Made by a program: the position numbers and the translations under genes. From Paenibacillus hunanensis (lineage in GTDB: Bacteria; Bacillota; Bacilli; Paenibacillales; Paenibacillaceae): a stretch of DNA of 64,000 bases. Under the pieces are notes generated by a model, which searched no databases, was not told where the DNA came from, and worked only from the letters and a program-made list of their open reading frames with translations. Below, piece after piece: positions 52,752 through 60,720 of this stretch. Location of the stretch: contig NZ_BMMB01000006.1 of assembly GCF_014645615.1 (NCBI RefSeq), positions 391,158-455,157 on the forward strand. Direction: 5' to 3'. How positions within the stretch are numbered: position 1 is the stretch's first letter; every line of letters begins with the position of its first letter.

Positions 52752-54632
52752 ATGACACATACTGTGAAATTAGGAAAATGGATGTTGTCGCTTCTGCTCA
52801 TGAGTACACTGCTTTTTCCAAGCGGAGTATTCGCTGCTGATACGAGTGCCGTATCCCTGAAGTTTTCAGACGATAATGCACTGACGGTATCGCTTGACGA
52901 TGATACGAAGGATCTGACGTTGTATGCGGTAGATGGTAATGGCGACACGACAGATGTAACGGATGAAGCAACATGGTCTTCAAGTACACCTACTGTAGCT
53001 ACAGTGGATAAAGGAAGCGTGGATCCTGTAAGTGCGGGAACAGCAACGATCACTGCCAAGTACGGCGATCTGGCTGCAACCAAAAAAGTAACGGTCACCT
53101 CTCCATACACTAAGCTGACGCTGTCTCCAGCAGAAGCTATGAATGTAACGATTGGCACGCCTTACGAATTTACAGCGACAGCTACCAAAACAGACGGCAC
53201 TACAGTAGACGTTACCGATACGGTTACATGGTCTACATATGATAGTAAGGTAGCCAAAGTAGTAGAAGGACAGGTTACAGGTCTGTCTCAAGGCAGCACA
53301 GCGCTGACTGCCAAATATGCAGGTCTGACAGCAAGCACGAATCTGTATGTACGTTCTTCCTTCCAGGGTCTGATTCTGACACCGGAAGAGGATCAAGTGA
53401 TGTTTATCGGACAAGCTCCGCTGCAAATTAAAGGCGAGGTTGTAAATGCAAGCTCAATTCAGGATGTAACGTCCGATGTAAAATGGACATCCTCCAACCC
53501 GATGAATGCGACAGTGAATGGCGGTCTGCTTACTCCATGGGTAGAAGGAACGTCCACGATCAAAGCACAATACGAGGATTTTGCAAAAAGCTTTAAAGTC
53601 ACTGTATACAAAACAATGAAAAAGCTGGAGCCAAGCGTAACATCGATTGAACTCGTAACCGGTCAATCTGTAGCGGTACCGAAAGTAAAAGGTACAGCAG
53701 TAGATGGTACAACGGTCGATCTGTCCAAAGCAATCGATTGGAGCATCGATAGCGCTGTAGCAACAATTGACAATAACAAGCTGACCGCTGAAGATGCAGG
53801 CGATGTGACACTGGTAGGTAAAGTGGGCAACATGCAGGTTAGCATTCCAGTTAGTGTCAAAACGAAAGTGATCAATCTGACGGCATCCGTGAGTAACCTG
53901 AGCATTGTTGTAGGTTCTTCCGCTGTACTGCCAAATGTAACAGCGATCAATGCAGACGGTACAACCGTGAATGTAACGGATGATGTAAAATGGACAGCTA
54001 GCACAGATAAGATTCTGGTTCAAGGTAGCAATGTAAAAGCACTGGTTAAAGGTTCTGCTACACTGAAAGGAACCTACCTTAACGATTCTGTTCGCGTTAG
54101 TGTAAAAATGGAAGGCAAAATTCAATCACTGGATGTATCTCCACAATCGATTGATCTTGGTATGAAAAAGAGCAAAACGATCAAAGTCGTAGGTACGTAC
54201 ACGGACGGCAAAAAGGTGACACTGTCCAGTAAAATGGACTGGGTATCCTCCAACCCTTCTGTAGCAACGGTGAAGGGCGCAAGCGTCAAAGCAGTTGGCC
54301 CAGGTACAACAACGCTGACAGGCTCGTATCAAGGACTAACAGCGACTGTGAAAGTATCTGTAACTGCACAGCTCAAAAAAGTAACATTGTCTGAAAAGAC
54401 ACTCAAGCTAACTACAGGCTCGACTACAGTGGTAACACTGACAGCAGAATACGACACAGGTAATATGGTGGATGTAACGAAGGCAGCAGCATGGACATCC
54501 ACAAAAACAACGGTTGCTACAGTCTCTGCTGGTCGCGTTAACGCTGTAGCCAAAGGCAGCTCATCCATCAAGGCTGAGTATGGCGGCAAACGTGCCACAC
54601 TAAGCGTTTCGGTTAAAGATCCAGCCAAATAA
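52752..54632 (+). CDS. Secreted protein with about seven bacterial Ig-like (Big_2) repeats
   Basis: Signal peptide (KLGKWMLSLLLMSTLLFPSGVFA, cleavage near residue 28), then about seven repeats of roughly 80-85 residues, each with a VTDxVxWSSSxPxVATV core and a GxxTxTAxYxG end. No catalytic domain, SLH domain or sortase motif is visible, so it is probably released or loosely wall-bound. Big_2 repeats usually serve as spacers or carbohydrate-binding folds. 626 aa, rich in Thr, Val and Lys, poor in Cys. Ribosome site AAGGAGAG. Stands alone between terminators. Confidence 0.88.
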   Translation: MTHTVKLGKWMLSLLLMSTLLFPSGVFAADTSAVSLKFSDDNALTVSLDDDTKDLTLYAVDGNGDTTDVTDEATWSSSTPTVATVDKGSVDPVSAGTATITAKYGDLAATKKVTVTSPYTKLTLSPAEAMNVTIGTPYEFTATATKTDGTTVDVTDTVTWSTYDSKVAKVVEGQVTGLSQGSTALTAKYAGLTASTNLYVRSSFQGLILTPEEDQVMFIGQAPLQIKGEVVNASSIQDVTSDVKWTSSNPMNATVNGGLLTPWVEGTSTIKAQYEDFAKSFKVTVYKTMKKLEPSVTSIELVTGQSVAVPKVKGTAVDGTTVDLSKAIDWSIDSAVATIDNNKLTAEDAGDVTLVGKVGNMQVSIPVSVKTKVINLTASVSNLSIVVGSSAVLPNVTAINADGTTVNVTDDVKWTASTDKILVQGSNVKALVKGSATLKGTYLNDSVRVSVKMEGKIQSLDVSPQSIDLGMKKSKTIKVVGTYTDGKKVTLSSKMDWVSSNPSVATVKGASVKAVGPGTTTLTGSYQGLTATVKVSVTAQLKKVTLSEKTLKLTTGSTTVVTLTAEYDTGNMVDVTKAAAWTSTKTTVATVSAGRVNAVAKGSSSIKAEYGGKRATLSVSVKDPAK

Positions 54633-54773
54633 TCATACTCCTTTTGAATAGCTACCTGTTCAGTCTGACAGACGGTGCGATCGATGCAGCTTGCTCGATC
54701 TGCCGTTTGCCGGTAGTCAGCACATGTGTCCCATGTGACTGGCAGCGATTCTTGCTATAGGTTGTATAAGTAC

Positions 54774-54813
54774 CGCCTGCAACATCCATACGGATGCGGC
54801 AGGCGTTTTTTTT
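54774..54813 (+). terminator. Terminator after the Big_2 protein gene
   Basis: CGCCTGC (54774-54780) and GCAGGCG (54799-54805) with inner CATCC/GGATG, followed by eight T residues. Confidence 0.9.
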
Positions 54814-54904
54814 CGTGGATCGTGAATTAAAGGTAGTTCAAGCGAAGCAAACGTTATCAAGATTATGCTATTGCCAAAAAGCAATACCTGGTATATCCTT
54901 TATA

Positions 54905-54918
54905 AGAACATACGTTCC
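54905..54918. promoter_or_regulatory. LexA (SOS) box upstream of the winged-helix gene
   Basis: AGAACATACGTTCC matches the Bacillus LexA consensus CGAACRNRYGTTYC at 13 of 14 positions. It lies about 115 bases before the gene at 55035, next to AT-rich sequence with TATAAG. Confidence 0.6.
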
Positions 54919-55034
54919 TTTTAATTTAGATTCTGAAATCGATATGGAGATGTACATAAAAATGACAGGGATTTCGTTTAAACATAACCCAGGCCGAATC
55001 AAGCCTAGACCATCCATCAAGGAGGGAGATTGCC

Positions 55035-55322
55035 ATGCTGGAGGATGCCGAGCGGAAGCTATTACGCGTGCTATTTAACTTTTTTGTCAAAAATCGCCGA
55101 ATGCCTGTATGGCAGGAGCTAACTGCAATAACAGGCAAGCATCGGGCAGACCTGATTCGTACGCTGCTGTCGCTAGAGCGTCAACAGTACATTGTGTGGA
55201 CACGTAGAGAAAGTCCACATACCGTTCTGCTCATTGAGGGCTGGGAGAGACGAGAACGCCTTCCAGCGCGTCATCGGATTACGAGCGGATCAGCTGGTAT
55301 CTCGTATTGGACGCAGTACTAA
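55035..55322 (+). CDS. LexA N-domain-like winged-helix protein
   Basis: 95 residues. ERKLLRVLFNFFVKNRRMPVWQELTAITG followed by LIRTLLSLERQQYIVW has the length, spacing and Pro position of the LexA DNA-binding domain, but no autoprotease domain follows. The C-terminal 30 residues are Arg-rich. AAGGAGGGAG precedes the ATG. The LexA box upstream suggests DNA-damage induction. It may be a small transcription factor or a competitor at LexA-type sites; function not established. Confidence 0.72.
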   Translation: MLEDAERKLLRVLFNFFVKNRRMPVWQELTAITGKHRADLIRTLLSLERQQYIVWTRRESPHTVLLIEGWERRERLPARHRITSGSAGISYWTQY

Positions 55323-55605
55323 TTAAGATGAGGTAGATAAATGGAGAAGCATACAATGCATTTGTAGGATTGTATGGATCAGACGACATGGTTTCATAGC
55401 GTTAGGAGTAAGACATTTTATGTAATGAGTAGCATGCAAATTATAGGAATGTCTTTATTTCTTAAAATGTTTACAAGTTGGATACAAGCGCGAGCCTGGA
55501 ATGATACATTTGCGGTGTAATCTGTTTACAGATACGAGAGATTAACACGGTGAGCAGATGAGTCATATCGCTTGCCCAATATGACACCACAAAGGAGATC
55601 TAATA

Positions 55606-56370
55606 ATGAAAACTAAAAAATGGGTAGCAGCAGCAATGACAGTAGGCATGGTAATGACAGGCTCCGCAGGCGTATATGCTGGCACACAGCTGGAAGCGAT
55701 CAAGGCATACATGAATCACGGTATCAAAATTGAAGTCGATGGCAAAGCTTATACACCAAAAGGTGCTAACGGTGCAGAACTCGCACCAATCACATACAAT
55801 GGCTCCACGTATCTGCCAGTTCGCTCACTTGCCGATGCACTGGATGTTCCGGTCAACTATAGTGCATCTCAGGGTAAAGTATCGATCGGTAACGGAAGCT
55901 CATCCACAGGCTCGACTTCTGGCAGTGGAAGCACGTCCACAGGCAACACGTCGAATAGCAGCGTAAAAGCTGTTTCTTATACAGCAGCTCAGATCCAGCA
56001 AATGAAAGAAGCGCGTAGCGGCTTCGGTGTACCAAGCTTTACAACCCCATATGCTCCGACCAAAATCGGTAGCCAGGATCAATTCGTAAAAGTAGCAGCC
56101 GCTGACGGTGCAGACAGCGTCAACCTGCTCTACAAGCACATGATCGTATCCGCAGCAGCCCGCGACAATAGCGGCGGTGACTTCGGCAACGGTGGTACCA
56201 AGGTACAGCTAGCTAACGGCGCAGCAGGTACGTATTATGCATCTACAGCAACAGAGACGGCTTCGCTAGCATTTGAGCTGGATGGTAACTACTTCACACT
56301 GCGCGCATTGGACGGTTTGCTGACAAAGGAACAGCTGGTTGCAGTGGCTGGTTCGGTGAGTAAGCTGTAA
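55606..56370 (+). CDS. Secreted protein with copper amine oxidase N-terminal-like (stalk) domain
   Basis: 254 residues. Signal peptide (MKTKKWVAAAMTVGMVMTGSAGVYA), then the domain common in Paenibacillus surface proteins: IKIEVDGKAYTP...ITYNGSTYLPVRSLADALD. A Ser/Gly/Thr linker (about 97-122) follows, and an unrecognised C-terminal domain (about 125-254) with no Cys. AAAGGAG before the ATG. Despite the domain name, no oxidase activity is implied. Secreted, probably cell-surface associated; role unknown. Confidence 0.85.
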   Translation: MKTKKWVAAAMTVGMVMTGSAGVYAGTQLEAIKAYMNHGIKIEVDGKAYTPKGANGAELAPITYNGSTYLPVRSLADALDVPVNYSASQGKVSIGNGSSSTGSTSGSGSTSTGNTSNSSVKAVSYTAAQIQQMKEARSGFGVPSFTTPYAPTKIGSQDQFVKVAAADGADSVNLLYKHMIVSAAARDNSGGDFGNGGTKVQLANGAAGTYYASTATETASLAFELDGNYFTLRALDGLLTKEQLVAVAGSVSKL

Positions 56371-56430
56371 GTACGAGATCGGGTGTGCTGGTGAATAGTA
56401 GATGTAATTGTAATAGCTGAATGAAACGCT

Positions 56431-56463
56431 AAAAGCGGCTGGGATCGTTCTCAGCCGCTTTTA
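56431..56463. terminator. Bidirectional terminator between convergent genes
   Basis: AAAAGCGGCTG and CAGCCGCTTTT form a symmetric stem that can serve both strands. Confidence 0.9.
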
Positions 56464-56467
56464 GTGG

Positions 56468-57001
56468 TTAACTCTTTTTGACGAACAGAGTTAATTCAGG
56501 CAAGAAAGGGATATCCCAATTCAGCTTGACCCGAATCAGCTGTAACATACATGCCAGCGCATATCCAATATGACAACCGATTAGATTGATCACCACATCA
56601 TCAAGATCCGCGATACCGAGCATCGATAGAAATTGAAATGCTTCTATCCCCATAATAATCAGCAGGCAAATGCCCATCGTTTGAACATAATTAAAATTTC
56701 TACGCACAAAAGGTAATAAAAAGCCTAATAGAATCAATAAATAGATATTCGCAAACAGCACTCTGACAGGAGCTCCTGCATAATCACCCTCACGTATATA
56801 AAAGCGATAGGTCGTATATAAATCATCAAACGGAGTCAAATTCACATTCCAAAACCCAGCTTGCCTGGCATAATAATGACCTTTGATCGTAGTAAGCATA
56901 GCGCCTACATGTCCAAAGAATTTTAAGCAGATGATATCGAATAGGATGATAAGATACAAAATAAAAATATGCTTTAGCCGTATTTTTTTAAGTCTATACA
57001 T
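56468..57001 (-). CDS. VanZ-family membrane protein
   Basis: 177 residues with four hydrophobic helices (about 12-32, 84-102, 110-128, 135-158). The family signature is visible in GIEAFQFLSMLGIADLDDVVINLIGCHIGY. VanZ relatives are linked to teicoplanin tolerance in enterococci, but most are housekeeping membrane proteins of unknown role. AAAGGA lies nine bases before the ATG. No van genes are near. Confidence 0.88.
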   Translation of the reverse strand: MYRLKKIRLKHIFILYLIILFDIICLKFFGHVGAMLTTIKGHYYARQAGFWNVNLTPFDDLYTTYRFYIREGDYAGAPVRVLFANIYLLILLGFLLPFVRRNFNYVQTMGICLLIIMGIEAFQFLSMLGIADLDDVVINLIGCHIGYALACMLQLIRVKLNWDIPFLPELTLFVKKS

Positions 57002-57213
57002 AATCGTTCATCCTTTGCTTTTTGAAATAAAGGTTTAGCTGATATAGAAGTAGCAAGTGGAGATTAGCTATTGCGCTATTGTAGCATTATTTATTGAAAC
57101 GCGATTCCAGCTACTTTTCGCTAAGGTTGAATAGGTACATGCGATCAGCGGATAGGACTGCTCCATAAAAGCTGCCTATTACGTTGCTGCAATAAAAGCG
57201 AGTTATTTATTAC

Positions 57214-57242
57214 TTGACGCACCTTACAGGATTTGATATATT
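57214..57242 (+). promoter_or_regulatory. SigA promoter of tRNA-Val
   Basis: TTGACG (57214-57219), 17-base spacer, TATATT (57237-57242). Confidence 0.75.
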
Positions 57243-57262
57243 AAGTTTTGTTATTATAATAT

Positions 57263-57334
57263 GACCTGTTAGCTCAGCGGGAGAGCACTATCTTGACAGG
57301 GTAGGGGTCAGTGGTTCGATCCCACTACAGGTCA
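57263..57334 (+). tRNA. tRNA-Val (GAC anticodon)
   Basis: Acceptor GACCTGT/ACAGGTC, D-arm GCTC...GAGC, anticodon stem CTATC/GGTAG with loop TTGACAG, T-arm AGTGG-TTCGATC-CCACT, discriminator A, no encoded CCA. Closely resembles Bacillus tRNA-Val(GAC). Confidence 0.94.
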
Positions 57335-57347
57335 TCAGAAGTTATCG

Positions 57348-57380
57348 AAAAAAGTCCTTGAGAAATCAAGGGCTTTTTTG
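57348..57380 (+). terminator. Terminator after tRNA-Val
   Basis: AAAAAAGTCCTTGA pairs with TCAAGGGCTTTTTT around GAAA. Confidence 0.9.
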
Positions 57381-57683
57381 TTTATATACAGATACTCATT
57401 GGATCAATATATACGTTAGGGGACATATTGGGGACAAGCTTCGATTCTAATGGATCTACAAGTATATGTTCCGTACACCATTCCTAAATAATTTAATTTA
57501 TCTGCTTACCTATAGAAGGAAAAGATACATAAACAGCGAATTAAACATGAATCGTATAAAATTCAACTCCAGACGCATTGGCCTGATCTTAAATACATGA
57601 ATGATAACTAGCTCTAAACGTGCAGGATAATGCTGTATTTATTATCCTATCGCTGCGTATTCAAATCGAAAGGAGGCGCCTTC
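57381..57683. other. Gap after tRNA-Val
   Basis: About 300 bases without a gene. GGGGACA occurs twice close together (57420-57440), a pattern often seen near ends of integrated elements; nothing else supports an element here. Confidence 0.35.
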
Positions 57684-57890
57684 ATGAGACGGATTCTATC
57701 GCTTATTCTGTTCCCATTGATCTTTGTATGTGTCATTTTATTTCCGCTGATTACACTGGCACAGACCTTAATACTGGCACTTCGTGATGTACCGATGTCT
57801 GTGATTGTATTGGCGGTTTTGCTGTTTGTATTGTTCAGAGTCGCTGCGCATGTATACCATACAAGCAAAATGCGTCTGACCAATCGTTAA
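57684..57890 (+). CDS. Small two-helix membrane protein
   Basis: 68 residues from ATG 57684, which follows AAAGGAGG at seven bases. Begins MRRILSLILFPLIFV, with hydrophobic segments about 4-30 and 35-52 and a basic C-terminus (KMRLTNR). Not recognised. The good ribosome site supports expression. Followed by a terminator hairpin. Confidence 0.65.
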   Translation: MRRILSLILFPLIFVCVILFPLITLAQTLILALRDVPMSVIVLAVLLFVLFRVAAHVYHTSKMRLTNR

Positions 57891-57906
57891 GGTTCTATTT
57901 TCAAAA

Positions 57907-57983
57907 GCAACGCTACTAACGCCAAGCCGCCAAATGGATACAGCTACAAGTATCCCGGTTTGGAGTTGCTAGCGTTGTTTTTA
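57907..57983 (+). terminator. Long hairpin terminator
   Basis: CAACGCTA and TAGCGTTG arms with further pairing (CCAAGCCG/CGGTTTGG) form a long stem followed by TTTTTA. Confidence 0.75.
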
Positions 57984-58008
57984 TGAGTACTTGTAAGGAG
58001 GCGAGCGT

Positions 58009-58251
58009 GTGTCCCAACCAGCTTATGCTTATATTGATCGATCGGTGCTGCACGTATTTCACGTGCTCGCTGATTATGAAGCGGCATGTCTGCATGCTAG
58101 AGGACGTGTAGTGGAATACAAAGGTGCGCATGAATACGGCTATCCATTGCTGGATGGCGAACCATTAATTGTTTATACGGAGACGATGAAGGAGAAGAAT
58201 AAACGCAGTATTCCACCGTACATTTGTGCGGCGATTGATGCGTTGAAGTAA
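58009..58251 (+). CDS. Hypothetical protein, 80 residues
   Basis: GTG start at 58009 behind AAGGAGG. Begins MSQPAYAYIDRSVLHVFH and ends IPPYICAAIDALK. Soluble, two Cys, no recognised domain. The YEAACLHARGRVVEYKGAHEYGYPLLDGEPLIVY stretch looks like a compact alpha/beta fold. Function unknown. Confidence 0.65.
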   Translation: MSQPAYAYIDRSVLHVFHVLADYEAACLHARGRVVEYKGAHEYGYPLLDGEPLIVYTETMKEKNKRSIPPYICAAIDALK

Positions 58252-58466
58252 ATTATGAGCAGAGCAAGCAGATTGATGCTACCTGCAATTCAAATGAACC
58301 AAAAAATTCAGATAAGCAAAAGAATAACAGGATACAGTGCTCTATGTTCATTCATCTTAACCCAACTTGATTTGCTTTCGCTGCTCGTACACAAGCTTGC
58401 GCTGGCAGGGACTTTTTGCTTTGTGTATAATAAAGCTTTGGAAATGAGCAAAACAAGAGGAGGCAC

Positions 58467-58778
58467 ATGATGGCACAACGTTATCGTATTACACGAGACA
58501 ACCAGCAAATTGATGATGAGCAAAAAGCGATTACGCTTGAGGAATGCAAAGCGTATTTTGATACTCAGCCTGACATGGAATACACATCCGTATTTACAGT
58601 CAAGGGAGAAGCAACCATGTCGATCGAGGGCGACTTCTTTTTGTGGCATGCAGGAACAGCGGTTATTCCTTTCCGTCATTATGGCGGCGACCTGTATGTA
58701 TCTGGCACCAATGAAGCCGTTATTCCGAAAATGATCGAAGTGGCGAGCGTTCTACGCGCTGACATTGCTGAGGATTAA
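58467..58778 (+). CDS. Hypothetical protein, 103 residues
   Basis: Two adjacent ATG codons (58467, 58470) follow AAGAGGAGG; the second has the better spacing. Acidic soluble protein with the text MSIEGDFFLWHAGTAVIPFRHYGGDLYVSGTNEAVIPKM, no Cys after the first third, no signal. Not recognised. TATAAT at 58426-58431 with CTGGCA 18 bases upstream is a likely promoter, so it has its own transcript, ending at the hairpin at 58795. Confidence 0.72.
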   Translation: MMAQRYRITRDNQQIDDEQKAITLEECKAYFDTQPDMEYTSVFTVKGEATMSIEGDFFLWHAGTAVIPFRHYGGDLYVSGTNEAVIPKMIEVASVLRADIAED

Positions 58779-58794
58779 GATACGGATAAACAAG

Positions 58795-58848
58795 AGGTCT
58801 GGACGGTAATCATCGTGTGATGGTGATCGCTTCCAGGCCTTTTTTTGC
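58795..58848 (+). terminator. Terminator before the agr-like operon
   Basis: AGGTCTGGA and TTCCAGGCCT arms with an inner ATCATC/GATGGTGAT stem, followed by seven T residues. Confidence 0.85.
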
Positions 58849-58911
58849 TTGTTTTCCAAGCTAAAATCATGCTCTATTTACAAAAAAATCTATTTATGTA
58901 TTCAATTTAGA

Positions 58912-58979
58912 TAAGTTAGTTTAAGAATTTTTTAAAGCAACGCTTTTTTTGTTGAAAAAGGATATATTTACCGTATAAT
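58912..58979 (+). promoter_or_regulatory. Promoter of the agr-like operon with LytTR-type box
   Basis: TTGAAA (58952-58957), 16-base spacer, TATAAT (58974-58979). TAAGTTAGT at 58912-58920 matches the AgrA/LytTR consensus [TA][AC][CA]GTTN[AG][TG] at every position; a degenerate partner (AAAGCAACG) lies 13 bases later. This arrangement predicts activation by the operon's own LytTR protein. Confidence 0.6.
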
Positions 58980-59011
58980 TTATATATGCTTTTGAATCGG
59001 GAGGAAGAAAA

Positions 59012-59638
59012 TTGCTAGAAGCCATCAGATTTGTATTCTTTTCCAGCATAGAGTATTTGGCGATTTTCGCATTGATGCTGTCGATATTTCGGCTCAAGCC
59101 GTTGGAGTATATCGGCACAGCCTCGTTCGTATTTTTGATTATGAGTTTAATTAGTTTTGCGCTTCGTGCAGAGTTTGATCTTTCATTTGTGGTACCGGTT
59201 GTAGGCGCCATTTCTTATATTTTGGTGCTTGCAACGATTGTGCGTATACCTTTATTGTGGTCGTCAATTATCGCTGTATCTGGTCTGTTTATTTATGGAA
59301 TTATTCAAGGACTCATCATACTGACATTTTTCGGATCGTATACATCCAGTATGCAATATTCCAGTACAGGCACTTTAATACAAATCATATCTATTATCAT
59401 CACACTAGGAATTTGTTATGTATTAAATTATTTTAAATTCGGATTCGTTGCCGATTTTGAAAAATTCAAATTTAAGTTTGAGCACATCGTTATTGTTGTT
59501 TTTACATCATTGGCATTAATCGTTGTTTCTATACTTATGTACTACAATAACCTGTTTTACATTATTATTTTCTTACTATTGCTTGCAGGTATATTCATTT
59601 ATTATTCCGTTTTGAAGGAGCGCACTGCTTATGATTGA
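59012..59638 (+). CDS. Seven-helix membrane protein of an agr-like locus (possible kinase-less AgrC-type receptor)
   Basis: 208 residues, starting at TTG 59012 behind GGGAGGA. About seven hydrophobic helices (about 7-26, 33-51, 55-77, 80-107, 119-141, 157-177, 181-201) fill the protein; it ends with a short tail and has no histidine kinase domain. The layout resembles the sensor half of AgrC. agrB begins inside its last codons. AT-rich codon use differs from the flanking genes. Inferred role: receptor or membrane tether for the LytTR protein encoded three genes later, as in LytTR regulatory systems such as HdrRM/BrsRM. It could instead be an unrelated permease-like protein. Confidence 0.6.
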   Translation: MLEAIRFVFFSSIEYLAIFALMLSIFRLKPLEYIGTASFVFLIMSLISFALRAEFDLSFVVPVVGAISYILVLATIVRIPLLWSSIIAVSGLFIYGIIQGLIILTFFGSYTSSMQYSSTGTLIQIISIIITLGICYVLNYFKFGFVADFEKFKFKFEHIVIVVFTSLALIVVSILMYYNNLFYIIIFLLLLAGIFIYYSVLKERTAYD

Positions 59639-60143
59639 TCGCTGGGCTTATCATGCTGCTAAGCATATTAAGCAGGTTGTTCCTCAACATAGTGCAAGCC
59701 TGGCTGTATTAACTTTTTCTTTGTCGATAGTCATCAATACCGTTTCGATTGTATTGGTGACTATTTTTTTATCCCTTTTATTAGGAACTTTTAAACAGTC
59801 TATGATTATTATGGTTACGTTTGCTATATTAAGAATGTTTACGGGAGGATACCATCTGAAATCTGGCTTACATTGTATTTTGGTATCTTCCTTGCTCTTT
59901 GTGCTATTGTCGATAGTGACATTGCCAACTATCTATTGTATAATTTTTACATGTATGAGTATTATGCTCATTTTATATTATGCTCCTTCTAATATTGATA
60001 AACATTCCCGCATTCCTAAAACGTATTATATTTGGCTAAAAGTTATGGGTTGCTTACTGGTGGCTGTTAATTTGGTAGTCTTGTCTTTGCCGTTTGCATT
60101 GGCTTTCTTCGTTCAAGCGATAAGTTTGATTCGAAGGAGGTGA
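59631..60143 (+). CDS. agrB: AgrB-family accessory gene regulator peptidase
   Basis: 170-residue membrane protease expected to trim and cyclise the AgrD precursor. The catalytic pair is His75 and Cys82 within MFTGGYHLKSGLHC, the same seven-residue spacing as His77/Cys84 of S. aureus AgrB. About five hydrophobic segments. Starts at ATG 59631, overlapping the preceding gene by eight bases. agrD follows after four bases. Confidence 0.93.
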   Translation: MIDRWAYHAAKHIKQVVPQHSASLAVLTFSLSIVINTVSIVLVTIFLSLLLGTFKQSMIIMVTFAILRMFTGGYHLKSGLHCILVSSLLFVLLSIVTLPTIYCIIFTCMSIMLILYYAPSNIDKHSRIPKTYYIWLKVMGCLLVAVNLVVLSLPFALAFFVQAISLIRRR

Positions 60144-60147
60144 AACG

Positions 60148-60279
60148 ATGCGACTGATTCAATACGGCTACTTGATTACAGCAACAATTTTATCTTCACT
60201 TGCAGTATTATTTGTGAGTGCAGCCAGTGCCTTTTTCATCTATTCGCCAGAAGCGCCCGAGGAGCTCTTAAAGAAATAA
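60148..60279 (+). CDS. agrD: AgrD-type cyclic peptide pheromone precursor, Ser (lactone) type
   Basis: 43-residue gene with a perfect AAGGAGGTG before ATG 60148. The amphipathic/hydrophobic leader (1-24) is followed by SAASAFFIYSPEAPEELLKK. The C-terminal EAPEEL aligns with the conserved EVPKEL of S. aureus AgrD; counting back places Ser27 where the ring Cys sits, giving a predicted five-residue ring Ser-Ala-Phe-Phe-Ile with cleavage before Tyr32. There is no Cys at all, so a lactone and not a thiolactone is predicted. The tail length on the N-terminal side is unknown. Directly after agrB and before lytTR. Confidence 0.88.
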   Translation: MRLIQYGYLITATILSSLAVLFVSAASAFFIYSPEAPEELLKK

Positions 60280-60292
60280 TATAGGAGTGATC

Positions 60293-60682
60293 GTGTTGTT
60301 GGAGGTAATCAGAGAATTAGATAAGCATACTGTGGAGACGGTACAGCTTGCTGCTGACGCTGTCTGGTTCATGGAGTATGATCGTCGGAAAGATCGGATT
60401 GTGATCCATGCACAGGACAGTATCTATTATATGAAGGGCTCGATCAAGCATTTGGAGATACATTTGCGTGACGAAGGCTATCGTTTTCTTGAGGTTGACC
60501 GGGGAACGCTGATCAATGCGGATAATATCGTGTGGATCAATCTGGTGCGCAAGGAAGCTTTTTTTGAGCCGTATCCAACTCGCAAATCCAAACGCTGTGG
60601 CATCGCCCATCATCGTTTCTTAAATACGGTGGATGAACTGCATCGTATGAATCCGAGTCTGAGCATAACCTCGCCTGCCTGA
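60293..60682 (+). CDS. Stand-alone LytTR DNA-binding regulator
   Basis: About 129 residues consisting of a LytTR domain: DRIVIHAQDSIYYMKGSIKHLEIHL, then YRFLEVDRGTLINADNIVWIN, the family's recognition of direct-repeat DNA sites. There is no receiver domain and no membrane segment. GTG at 60293 has AGGAG at five bases; GTG 60287 and TTG 60296 are alternatives. The stop codon lies inside the terminator stem. As last gene of the agr-like operon it should be the output regulator; with no kinase or phosphoacceptor domain present, control would have to be direct or through the seven-helix protein. Confidence 0.85.
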   Translation: MLLEVIRELDKHTVETVQLAADAVWFMEYDRRKDRIVIHAQDSIYYMKGSIKHLEIHLRDEGYRFLEVDRGTLINADNIVWINLVRKEAFFEPYPTRKSKRCGIAHHRFLNTVDELHRMNPSLSITSPA

Positions 60683-60698
60683 GTGGCAGGCTTTTTGT
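60673..60698 (+). terminator. Terminator of the agr-like operon
   Basis: GCCTGCC (60673-60679) and GGCAGGC (60685-60691) around TGAGT, then TTTTTG. The stem includes the LytTR stop codon. Confidence 0.9.
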
Positions 60699-60720
60699 TT
60701 ATGCCAGGCTTGTCCATTCC

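Noticed and set aside
54794..55078. 94-codon plus-strand frame before the winged-helix gene
   Set aside because: Starts inside a terminator T-run, covers the LexA box and overlaps the better-supported gene at 55035.
56468..57001. Glycopeptide resistance gene
   Set aside because: VanZ-family proteins are widespread without resistance; no vanHAX-type genes are present.
57405..57450. Attachment site or prophage end after tRNA-Val
   Set aside because: Only a doubled GGGGACA is visible; no integrase, no duplicated tRNA end, no phage genes nearby.
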